Source: an uncultured Lachnospiraceae bacterium (lineage in GTDB: Bacteria > Bacillota > Clostridia > Lachnospirales > Lachnospiraceae). Taken from it: DNA of 13,039 nucleotides. A model generated the notes under the pieces. The model saw only the letters and a list, made by a program, of their open reading frames with translations, did no database searches and had not been told where the DNA came from. The stretch covers positions 1-13,039 of the forward strand of contig CAJOPP010000052.1 in assembly GCA_905236365.1 (NCBI GenBank), read 5' to 3'. Below are positions 5,761 to 12,530 of the stretch, piece after piece. The stretch's first letter is position 1; each line of letters starts with the position of its first letter. A program made the translations under genes and the position numbers.

Positions 5761-7101
5761 TTAACAGACCAATGGAAGTATCAGCTTCACCACAAATTCA
5801 TCCGCTACTTCATATTTTTGAAATTCTCCCTGATGCAGCTTCATAATACGCTCACAGGTAATAAGTCCTATCTTCGTGCTATCGTGAGTATCCAGATTCT
5901 TACGGATTCCATTCCGCACTCGTATAATCAAATAATTCTGCTCCTTCATTGCAGAAACTTCAATAGGCTTCTCCTTATCCGCATACTTATCCAGATTGGA
6001 TAAAATATTATTCAGTACCCGTTGCATATATTTGGCATTGATCCTACAATTGCCCGTATTCTCATCAATATAATTGACATTCTGCAACTGAAATCCCTCT
6101 TCTTCCAGACATAAGAACTGATTCTCAATCAGATCCTCCACAAGCATATTAGCCGGAACTTCTTCTACCTCAAATTTCTTCTTATCTTCCCCATAAATCA
6201 GAAAATACTCAAACAATTCATCGGACAGTTCCTTGATTTCTCTTGTCTTCGCAAGAGAAAGTTCTAAGTAATGCTCTCTCTGTTCCTGATCCTTTCCAAT
6301 ATTCATATTCAGGATTTCCAAATAACCTGTCAAGGTGGTAAGTGGCGTTCGCAAATCATGCGACAATTCTGTAACCAGATCCTTATTTGACTGAAGAAGC
6401 AGTCTCTCCTTCTTCATGTTCTCAATAATAGAAAGCCGCATCTGTTCAATTCCTCTTGCCAGATTGCCAATCTCGTCATTACCCTTTATCGTGATGGGAT
6501 ATTCCAGATTACCTCCTTCTAAAATTTGCAGTTCTTTTTCAAGCTGATTAATATAAGCTAACTTCTTACCGAGCATTTTGATCAGAATCTTAATAAACAG
6601 TGCAATTCCAACAGCCACGCTCATAATCCATACATAATGATAATACTGCCAATAATCATAGCAGAAAATGTCTGCACTCGCAACTGTTCCATCTGCCATT
6701 TCTATCTGAAATAACGTTTCCAGATCCGACAATTCCTCTTCATCATAATCAATATCCTCTTTCTCATCCTCATCATAACATGTACGATCCGAACTAAAGA
6801 TTACTTTGCTATTCTGATAAAGTGCCAGATATACCTGATAATTCTTATCGGTCCAACCCGTTATTTCCTTAATGTTGTCTAACGTAATACCATTATCATA
6901 AATGTATTTCTGTAAATCTTTTACGTATTTCTTTTGAAAGGCCTTATTAAATTCCGGATCATCATATTGGGTTTCGATAAAACTCTGACCGAAAAAAAAC
7001 AATACATAACCGCATCCAATAGAGACTACTCCAGCAATAATCACACATCCCACAAGATACCATGTCAGTTTTGATTTTAAAGCATTCCAGAACTTATACA
7101 A
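5761..7101 (-). CDS. Membrane sensor histidine kinase
   Basis: 446 residues from a proposed TTG start. Order of parts: membrane helix (14-37), extracytoplasmic sensor (about 40-153), second helix (155-176), HAMP (177-230), dimerisation/phosphoacceptor domain with His248 in LSHDLRTPL, and a C-terminal ATPase domain with N-box NNILSNLDKYA (364-374). The G1 box is degenerate (VRNGIRK where a DxGxG is usual), while IGL (411-413) keeps part of G2. The sensor has a strongly acidic loop, YDEDEKEDIDYDEEE (109-123), and two extracytoplasmic cysteines (108, 147). The TTG at 7101 is chosen because AAGGGG lies 8 nt upstream; it overlaps the regulator's end by 8 bases. In-frame starts further upstream would overlap more. 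It is the cognate partner of the regulator encoded just before it. Confidence 0.92.
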   Translation of the reverse strand: MYKFWNALKSKLTWYLVGCVIIAGVVSIGCGYVLFFFGQSFIETQYDDPEFNKAFQKKYVKDLQKYIYDNGITLDNIKEITGWTDKNYQVYLALYQNSKVIFSSDRTCYDEDEKEDIDYDEEELSDLETLFQIEMADGTVASADIFCYDYWQYYHYVWIMSVAVGIALFIKILIKMLGKKLAYINQLEKELQILEGGNLEYPITIKGNDEIGNLARGIEQMRLSIIENMKKERLLLQSNKDLVTELSHDLRTPLTTLTGYLEILNMNIGKDQEQREHYLELSLAKTREIKELSDELFEYFLIYGEDKKKFEVEEVPANMLVEDLIENQFLCLEEEGFQLQNVNYIDENTGNCRINAKYMQRVLNNILSNLDKYADKEKPIEVSAMKEQNYLIIRVRNGIRKNLDTHDSTKIGLITCERIMKLHQGEFQKYEVADEFVVKLILPLVC

Positions 7102-7789
7102 TTCGATAACCCCTTCCCCAGATATTATGCAGATATTTTGCATTCGGACCGGTATCACCCAATTTCTTGCGGATATTTCGAATATGTACCATTACTGTAT
7201 TCGTGGAATTAGGCATATAGGCTTCTTTCCAAACACTTTCATAAATCTCTTTTGCAGTAAAAATACGATTCTTATTTGACGCAAGAAGCAGCAAGATTCG
7301 ATATTCAATCTCCGTCAAAGAAATCTCTTTATTATTCCTCATGACCTGCTGCAAATCTGTATCTAAAACAAGATCCTGAATCACAATTTGAGAATGGGAA
7401 TTTTCTGCATTCTGTTGTCCCATATATGGTCGTTTTAACAAGGCTTTTACCCGCAGCAACAGCTCTGTAAAAGAAAAAGGTTTCGTAAGGTAATCATCAC
7501 CACCTGCTTCAAACCCTTCAACCATATCCGACTCGGCTGTTTTTGCCGTCAGGAATAATACCGGCACTTCCGCTTTTTCCCGGATTTTTACACAGGCATC
7601 AATTCCACTGCTTTTGGGCATCATAATATCCAGAATGACCAGATCGATACTCTCATCAAATTTTTCGACCGCTTCCTTTCCATTATTCGCAAGAATCACC
7701 TCAAATCCTGCATCTTCCAACATAATCTTTACTACTTCCCTTATTTCCTCTGCATCATCAGCAACGAGAATTCGCTTTGCATCTGACAT
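7094..7789 (-). CDS. OmpR/PhoB-family response regulator
   Basis: 231 residues. The receiver domain (5-118) has the acidic pair Asp11/Asp12, phosphoacceptor Asp54 (LVILDIMMP), Thr81 and Lys103 (LTKPF). Residues about 130-231 form a winged-helix DNA-binding domain (SLTEIEYRILLLL, then VMVHIRNIRKKLGD, ending WGRGYRIV). GAGGAG sits 6 nt before the ATG. The kinase gene overlaps its end, as usual for a co-translated two-component pair. The sequence is of the general clostridial type; I cannot assign a target regulon. It follows the sigma-like gene after 73 bases. Confidence 0.95.
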   Translation of the reverse strand: MSDAKRILVADDAEEIREVVKIMLEDAGFEVILANNGKEAVEKFDESIDLVILDIMMPKSSGIDACVKIREKAEVPVLFLTAKTAESDMVEGFEAGGDDYLTKPFSFTELLLRVKALLKRPYMGQQNAENSHSQIVIQDLVLDTDLQQVMRNNKEISLTEIEYRILLLLASNKNRIFTAKEIYESVWKEAYMPNSTNTVMVHIRNIRKKLGDTGPNAKYLHNIWGRGYRIV

Positions 7790-7862
7790 CTCTGTCTCCT
7801 CTCTTCCTTCACCCTAATCATATGACTTCGTTATTTCACATACGGCTTATCGTACATCTCGC

Positions 7863-8615
7863 TTATTTCTCATCCGTTGATTTTATCATGTCCATAATAT
7901 CTTGCAATTCTTCTACCGGCATCTTGGTATATTCTGACAGTTCTTCTATAGAAGGATCTCTTCCATTTTCTTCTGCCAACAGTTTATTGGCTTCATGCAC
8001 CAGATTCACCTTGCCCAAAACCGAGTTTTCCAATTCCCGTTCTCCGCTCATTTCAGAAGCATAATCCACAATCCCCTCTTCAATCGCCTGTGCAAGCTCC
8101 TTTTCCACATCAACATTTTCTCTCGTCTTGCAAAGTTCCTGAAGTTTTAAAAATAATGCCATATTCCCTTCCTGTATCAAATCTTCTATCAGTAATTTGG
8201 GTTCTATATATTTTTCTGCCGTGGCCAGTACTTTTTTTAGCCATGCGTCCGATATTTTTCGGATGACACTTTCATCCCCTTGTAACAGTTGTTTATACAG
8301 TTGTTCCTTTTCTTCCTTGCTGTACTTCGGAAGATAGGAAAGTTCCTCTAAATACATTTGAAAAACAGCAGATTTTCCTTCCTCAACCGACTCATCCTTC
8401 GATTCATCCTTCGAATCTTCATTCGCCTCTTCCTGCTCATTCTGAATATTTTCAGGATTGCTCAAATATTCCATGACAATCTTTTTCTGATTATCGTCTA
8501 ATTCCATATCTTCAAAATATCCGAGAATTTCTTTTTCGGACAACGGTGTGGCTGAAGTACGAATAATTTCAGCGACTGCCTTTATTGTTTCCATAAACGT
8601 ATTCTGATCTACCAT
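7863..8615 (-). CDS. Truncated sigma-70-like protein lacking promoter-recognition regions
   Basis: 250 residues. Residues 5-55 resemble region 1.1 of the housekeeping sigma factor (PLSEKEILGYFEDMELDDNQ). An acidic linker (57-80) follows. FQMYLEELSYLPKYSKEEKE (85-104) matches region 1.2. Residues 105-160 match regions 2.1-2.2, including DLIQEGNMALF (145-155), the conserved core-RNA-polymerase-binding segment. Where 2.3/2.4 should carry aromatic and basic DNA-melting residues there is an acidic helix (EKELAQAIEEGIVDYASEM). Residues 203-245 match region 3 (VHEANKLLAEENGRDPSIEE). Region 4 is absent. The gene ends cleanly 73 bases before the regulator gene with no room for more, so it does not look like a frameshifted full sigma factor. 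GGAG lies 8 nt before the ATG. It may bind core polymerase as a competitor, an accessory factor or half of a split sigma; all are inference. Confidence 0.82.
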   Translation of the reverse strand: MVDQNTFMETIKAVAEIIRTSATPLSEKEILGYFEDMELDDNQKKIVMEYLSNPENIQNEQEEANEDSKDESKDESVEEGKSAVFQMYLEELSYLPKYSKEEKEQLYKQLLQGDESVIRKISDAWLKKVLATAEKYIEPKLLIEDLIQEGNMALFLKLQELCKTRENVDVEKELAQAIEEGIVDYASEMSGERELENSVLGKVNLVHEANKLLAEENGRDPSIEELSEYTKMPVEELQDIMDMIKSTDEK

Positions 8616-8633
8616 GTTTTATTCTCCATTTCT

Positions 8634-9422
8634 TTATTTTCCGTTTCTTAAAATATCCAGGGTATGTGCCCCCGCGCCAATCAGATCCTGTCTCTCACAG
8701 ACAGACAAATGATACTTCATAAAAATCTGGAAAGTCTCTTCATCCATTGCGTTCAATACCGGTCGCATATAATCTGCCGGTCCATCCGGTGATATGATTT
8801 GAATCCTCTCAAGTCCCGCTGCCTCATCCAGACGGTTAATATCTTCCAGCCTGACATAATCATACAGATCTTTTGCTTCTGCAATAGAATGAAAATCCTC
8901 CGTCAGCCGATTCTCTTTGAGACACTCATGAATATGGTTTTCTTTGAACGCATAGGTCAGTACACAATATTCATTCATACAGTAAGCTACCAAAAGGACA
9001 CCATTCTTCTTTGTCACCCTCTTTGCTTCTAATAGTGCTTTTAATTTATCCTCAAAACAATATAGATGATACATCGGACCAAATACCAATGTCATATCAA
9101 AGGTCTCATTTGCAAACCGCTTCAAATTCATTGCATTTCCCTGATATGCTTTCACACTGCTATTCTTGGATTTTAGAATGCCCAGGTTATACTTCACCAG
9201 TTCCACTGCCGTCACATCATACCCTTCTTTTGCCAATGCAACAGAATATTTTCCAGTTCCTGCTCCCACATCCAGGATTTTTGCATCCGGTAAATCCTTT
9301 AGATATTTATGAATGTACTTCATGGATGTGATAAATTCTACTTGTCCATGTCGGCTGTCTAACCGTTTCTCTTCATTAAATTTGTTGTAATATTTTTCCA
9401 GATCCGTCATTTCTTTTGCCAT
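8634..9422 (-). CDS. Class I SAM-dependent methyltransferase
   Basis: 262 residues. The Rossmann-type methyltransferase fold is shown by motif I ILDVGAGTGKYS (49-60), the ribose-binding acidic residue Glu74 in VTAVEL, then GNAMNL and the motif IV-like FDMTLVFGPMYHLY. The C-terminal third (HSIAEAKDLYDYVRLEDI onward) is typical of small-molecule methyltransferases of this clostridial group, with no nucleic-acid-binding motif visible. The substrate is unknown. The ATG at 9422 has GGAAGG 9 nt upstream; an ATG at 9440 in the same frame has a weaker site. It lies 33 bases after the small membrane gene and 18 bases before the sigma-like gene, so it is clearly part of the same operon. Confidence 0.88.
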   Translation of the reverse strand: MAKEMTDLEKYYNKFNEEKRLDSRHGQVEFITSMKYIHKYLKDLPDAKILDVGAGTGKYSVALAKEGYDVTAVELVKYNLGILKSKNSSVKAYQGNAMNLKRFANETFDMTLVFGPMYHLYCFEDKLKALLEAKRVTKKNGVLLVAYCMNEYCVLTYAFKENHIHECLKENRLTEDFHSIAEAKDLYDYVRLEDINRLDEAAGLERIQIISPDGPADYMRPVLNAMDEETFQIFMKYHLSVCERQDLIGAGAHTLDILRNGK

Positions 9423-9455
9423 ATTATTTTTCCTTCCCATAAGGATTCCAACATC

Positions 9456-9683
9456 TCATCCCGTGCTTAATAATTTATCAAAATACATCGCAATGATTCC
9501 ACTTTCCAGAAAAGCAGCAACAAACAGGCTTAGCAGAAACGCTTTGTTCATAACACTCCTAACGGTCCTTTTCTCCTTATATGGATGTATTTTTTTTCTA
9601 ACCAAATAGATGGGCAACATCATAACCATGAGTGGAACCCATAATATAATAACAGCAATCCATAAATCTATCAATAAGATCAT
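9456..9683 (-). CDS. Small two-helix membrane protein of unknown function
   Basis: 75 residues. Two hydrophobic segments (about 4-28 and 46-67) flank a basic loop RKKIHPYKEKRTVR (29-42), predicting a hairpin with a cytoplasmic loop and outside termini. I do not recognise a family. It is taken as real because AAAGGAG stands 7 nt before the ATG and a strong promoter (9784-9812) reads directly into it as the first gene of the operon. Its position beside a methyltransferase and a two-component system could suggest a membrane regulator or accessory subunit, but nothing in the sequence proves that. Confidence 0.72.
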   Translation of the reverse strand: MILLIDLWIAVIILWVPLMVMMLPIYLVRKKIHPYKEKRTVRSVMNKAFLLSLFVAAFLESGIIAMYFDKLLSTG

Positions 9684-9713
9684 ATTATGACTCCTTTACC
9701 GATACACAGATTA

Positions 9714-9747
9714 TTACTGTTCAGACGCGCCACCGAGTGAACTGTAA
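9714..9747. repeat. Palindrome of the TGAACTGTAACA family in the operon leader
   Basis: TTACTGTTCA (9714-9723) pairs with TGAACTGTAA (9738-9747), 9 of 10 positions complementary, around a G+C-richer 14-nt centre. The element lies between the predicted transcription start (about 9777) and the small membrane protein gene, so it would be an RNA hairpin in the 5' leader. Its arm word matches the repeats at 2361-2389 and 9841-9920. Confidence 0.5.
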
Positions 9748-9783
9748 CATACTCAGATTTGAGGTGTGTCTACTACATAATAC

Positions 9784-9812
9784 ATTATACCCATTCTCTT
9801 TTATTTTCACAA
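9784..9812 (-). promoter_or_regulatory. Promoter of the operon starting at 9683
   Basis: On the minus strand TTGTGA (9812-9807) and a perfect TATAAT (9789-9784) are separated by 17 bases. The expected start near 9777 gives a leader of about 94 nt. This should drive the membrane protein, methyltransferase, sigma-like and two-component genes, and perhaps mtnN-luxS-yibEF by read-through, since no strong terminator was seen between them. Confidence 0.65.
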
Positions 9813-9851
9813 CCCAGACTCTTTATTTTGTCAAACCAATTGTAACAGTTC

Positions 9852-9916
9852 GTTACAGTTCATTCTCCAGCCAGTAAACAGCCATCCCTGCGTCCGGCTA
9901 ACCACTGAACTGTAAC
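9852..9916. repeat. Palindromic intergenic element with perfect 11-bp arms
   Basis: GTTACAGTTCA (9852-9862) and TGAACTGTAAC (9906-9916) are exact inverted copies flanking a 43-base centre that itself contains AGCC...GGCT, as in the element at 2361-2389. Additional partial copies abut it: TGTAACAGTTC (9841-9851) on the left and CTGTAA...TTACAG (9910-9925) on the right. Arms and size suggest a short non-coding repeat family. With the element at 9714, the promoter and the MCP terminator, this accounts for most of the gene-free stretch 9684-10005. Confidence 0.55.
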
Positions 9917-9937
9917 AGTTTACAGCACATAACAAGA

Positions 9938-9969
9938 AGGGTACCACACTGTATGTAGTGTAATACCCT
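9938..9969 (-). terminator. Likely terminator of the chemotaxis receptor gene
   Basis: AGGGTA-CC-ACACT (9938-9950) pairs with AGTGT-AA-TACCCT (9957-9969) around a 6-nt loop, an 11-bp stem with one 2x2 internal mismatch. On the minus strand it is followed by TCTTGTT, a short U-rich tract. It lies 36 bases beyond the receptor stop codon at 10006. Confidence 0.55.
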
Positions 9970-10005
9970 CATCACATTCTGTAACCCTTAAACAAAAACA
10001 GGCTC

Positions 10006-11817
10006 TTAATTTAACTTAAACGTTCCGATTGTACCTGCAATGCTATCCGCAATCACCTTTAATGAATCTGCTGCCTGTGTAACTTCATTAAAGCTGTTCG
10101 CAACTTCGGCCGTCGCTGCTGAAGTCTGCTCGGTGCTGGCTGCATTCTCTTCTGCAATTGCAGACAGACTCTCTACAACTTCTACAATCTCATCCTTTAC
10201 TTTGTTCAAATGTGTACTCTGTTGCTTGATTGAAACAATGGAGCTAAGAGATTCCTCAATTGCTCTGATCACTCCCTGCACAACTGCTTGTGTCTGTTCT
10301 ACATTCTTGCTCTGTTCCAGAATGATCTCATTTACCTTCTTCATGGTATCAACAGCCTTATCCGAATCACTGATCAACTCATTGACCATAGCCGCAATTG
10401 CATCTGTCGAAGTACCTGACTGCTCTGCTAAATGCTGAATCTCATTGGCCACAACTGCAAATCCTCTTCCCTGTTCGCCTGCTCTTGCTGCTTCAATAGA
10501 AGCATTCAGGGATAAGAGATTTGTCTCATCAGAAATATTGCTGATGAGACTTGTTGCCTCTTTAATCTTCTGAGAAGATGCATTTGTCCGGTTCGTCTGT
10601 TCATAAATCATCTGAATTGCGTTTGTTACTTCCTGATTGATCTTCATCAATTCATCCAACGACCGGGTTGCCTGTTCACTAGAATTTTTCATTATCAGGG
10701 CATTGTTATCCAAATTATCGATTTCTTGGTTCGTGGCAACCAATACATCTCCCATAACCAGTACATTCTGGGTAGCACGTGCAGCGTCTTTCGCTTGCGA
10801 AGTTGCTCCATCAGCAATCTCATTCACTGCACGATCCACGCTATCGACAGTGGATAACGTTGACTGTGCATTACTATCTAACGAATCCGCAGAATTTAAC
10901 AGTTTCTGCGTATTACCATCGATGTCTTCAATCACAAACCGTAGTTCATTCTTCATACTTTCAATCGCCCGACACAATTCTCCAATCTCATCCTGCTGAT
11001 TTAAGTATTTGGCAGAAACCTCTGCTGTCAATTCTCCAGCTGCAACTTCTTTTACTGCATTCTCGGCTGCAGCAATCGAATTGTTGATTGATGTTGCATA
11101 CATTGCAGCAAAAACTGAAAATACAAGGATGGAAAGCAGTCCGGTAATCTGCAGAATTCTTAGAATCTCTTTGTATGTTTTGTCCTGTTCTTTCTTTGGT
11201 GCACCGGCAAATATAATTCCAATCACTTCACCCTCTTCAGGATTCACGATTTCTTCTGTTGGCTCTTTGGAAATTTCTTCCGGAACTTCCCCGTCTTTTC
11301 CATCTTCTTTAGCTTTTTCACTCACATTTGAAGCTTTCGGAGTCTTTTTTTTGGATGTTGACTGATAAACCGGCATATAATATCCATAATAATCAATTGC
11401 TCCGATTCGGATTCCATCTGAAAAAACTGTTTCTTTTTCTTCGATAACTTTCTTCGCAATCGAGTTGTCGACTTCTTCTCCCACAAGTCGTTCGCCCGAT
11501 GCATCGGTAACTGTTGTAACTACAATACTTGTTCCATAATAAAAAGAAATATCAATCCCTGAATTCTCTTTGATCGGATCAAGCATTCCCTCTGATTTGG
11601 AAATGTTATAAATCCCCTTCCAGATAGATTTGCCAATCACATTATATTCACCATCATTCTGATCATATGCTGCTAGCACAGCTGTTGCAACACCCTTCAA
11701 GTTCCGCTCAACATCCCCGTCCAATTCTGATTTTACAAACGTAGAGGTAAGTATCAAAATTGCTATTACCATAATAATAATCGGTAATATTGATAACATT
11801 ATCATCTTTTTCTTCAT
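10006..11817 (-). CDS. Methyl-accepting chemotaxis protein with single-Cache sensor
   Basis: 603 residues. Membrane helix (5-27), extracytoplasmic sensor (about 35-205), second helix (219-241), HAMP (242-300), and a long coiled-coil signalling domain. The sensor contains FYYGTSIVVTTVTDASGERLVGE (92-114), typical of the sCache fold, a small-ligand-binding module. The kinase-control hairpin tip is unmistakable: NLLSLNASIEAARAGEQGRG (433-452) and FAVVANEIQHLAEQS (453-467). Unusually, a charged low-complexity insert rich in Lys, Glu and Pro (about 154-197) splits the end of the sensor. No CheR-tethering pentapeptide is seen at the C-terminus. The ATG at 11817 has GGGAGG 7 nt upstream; an in-frame start 17 codons earlier would precede the transmembrane helix with non-conserved residues. 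The ligand is unknown. No che or flagellar genes are in the window. Confidence 0.95.
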   Translation of the reverse strand: MKKKMIMLSILPIIIMVIAILILTSTFVKSELDGDVERNLKGVATAVLAAYDQNDGEYNVIGKSIWKGIYNISKSEGMLDPIKENSGIDISFYYGTSIVVTTVTDASGERLVGEEVDNSIAKKVIEEKETVFSDGIRIGAIDYYGYYMPVYQSTSKKKTPKASNVSEKAKEDGKDGEVPEEISKEPTEEIVNPEEGEVIGIIFAGAPKKEQDKTYKEILRILQITGLLSILVFSVFAAMYATSINNSIAAAENAVKEVAAGELTAEVSAKYLNQQDEIGELCRAIESMKNELRFVIEDIDGNTQKLLNSADSLDSNAQSTLSTVDSVDRAVNEIADGATSQAKDAARATQNVLVMGDVLVATNQEIDNLDNNALIMKNSSEQATRSLDELMKINQEVTNAIQMIYEQTNRTNASSQKIKEATSLISNISDETNLLSLNASIEAARAGEQGRGFAVVANEIQHLAEQSGTSTDAIAAMVNELISDSDKAVDTMKKVNEIILEQSKNVEQTQAVVQGVIRAIEESLSSIVSIKQQSTHLNKVKDEIVEVVESLSAIAEENAASTEQTSAATAEVANSFNEVTQAADSLKVIADSIAGTIGTFKLN

Positions 11818-11891
11818 CGATTCACCCTCCCCACTCCGCCATAAACTCCATGTAACTTCTTCATGCAACTCTTTGAAAATAACTTACTTCT

Positions 11892-11920
11892 ATTATACCA
11901 ATCATACGCTGCTTTCGCAA
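11892..11920 (-). promoter_or_regulatory. Sigma-A-type promoter of the chemotaxis receptor gene
   Basis: On the minus strand TTGCGA (11920-11915) and TATAAT (11897-11892) are separated by 17 bases. Transcription would begin near 11885, about 68 nt before the ATG at 11817. Confidence 0.6.
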
Positions 11921-11955
11921 CCTTCTTTTTATATTTTGCACTTAAATCGGGGCGT

Positions 11956-11981
11956 TTATCGAATTTTTTTCATCATTTTTA
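11956..11981 (-). promoter_or_regulatory. Weak sigma-28 (SigD)-like promoter candidate
   Basis: On the minus strand TAAA (11981-11978), a 14-base gap and TTCGATAA (11963-11956) resemble the motility sigma consensus TAAA-N15-GCCGATAA, with 6 of 8 matches in the -10 part and a gap one base short. It lies upstream of a chemotaxis receptor, a typical SigD target. The A/T-rich context makes chance similarity likely. Confidence 0.25.
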
Positions 11982-11999
11982 ACAAAAATCAGATAAGAA

Positions 12000-12449
12000 T
12001 CAATCCATTTCCACATTTCCCATAAGATCCACTCCTACAAACTGCTGCATCGTTTGATAAATTTCCGAATAATCCCTTTTCAGATGGACCGGCTTAAAAT
12101 TAAAGTCCACAAAACAGTGCTCGCTGCTTGCCTGGTTGTGCAGAATTTGTAAATCCTCTGAAAACACTTCATAACTGATTTCAAATTTTACACTATGGAA
12201 TTTTTCAAGTTTCGGAATAATGCAAATGGTATCACCAAATCTTGCCGGGCTTTTATAGTTACAACTTACACTCAGCACCGGAATCATAATCCCATTCGAT
12301 TCCATCGTTTCATAGTCCAGATGCATTTGCCGCAAAAAATCCATTCGGCACTCTTCTAAATACCGAATATAATTAGAATGATGTACGACCTGCATTTTAT
12401 CCGTTTCATAATAATTTATTTTTCTTTTAAAGATCTGATACTGCTCCAC
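12000..12449 (-). CDS. Acyl-CoA thioesterase, hotdog fold (YbgC/FadM-like 4HBT)
   Basis: 149 residues, the normal size for this family of cytoplasmic thioesterases that hydrolyse acyl-CoA or acyl-ACP. The N-terminal signature YYETDKMQVVHHSNYIRYLEECR contains the conserved Asp17 and the VVHHSNY motif (21-27) of 4HBT enzymes. The start is GTG at 12449, supported by GGAGGAAGGAG ending 7 nt upstream. Substrate preference cannot be read from the sequence. It follows the lysine-rich gene by 81 bases, which hold only a weak hairpin (TTCCT/AGGAA, 12485-12503), and may be co-transcribed with it. Confidence 0.9.
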   Translation of the reverse strand: MEQYQIFKRKINYYETDKMQVVHHSNYIRYLEECRMDFLRQMHLDYETMESNGIMIPVLSVSCNYKSPARFGDTICIIPKLEKFHSVKFEISYEVFSEDLQILHNQASSEHCFVDFNFKPVHLKRDYSEIYQTMQQFVGVDLMGNVEMD

Positions 12450-12530
12450 AAGCGGTCTCCTTCCTCCGTATCTTCAAATAATATTTCCTAATGCATCAAG
12501 GAATCCCTACTCATAACTGATTGTTTCACT

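Noticed and set aside
7863..8615. Frameshifted remnant of a full housekeeping sigma factor
   Set aside because: The interval to the next gene is only 73 bases, cannot hold region 4, and the sequence inside is a continuous intact frame with its own ribosome site.
9684..10005. CRISPR array or attachment site in the repeat-rich gap
   Set aside because: The repeated words are inverted, irregularly spaced and differ in centre; there are no regular spacers, cas genes or integrase.
10040..10438. 132-codon plus-strand open frame opposite the chemoreceptor
   Set aside because: The complement of Ala/Ser/Glu-rich coiled-coil codons commonly stays open; no ribosome site or family is visible.
12485..12503. 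TTCCT/AGGAA hairpin as terminator of the lysine-rich gene
   Set aside because: Only five A/T-rich pairs and no U-run on the minus strand; too weak to call.
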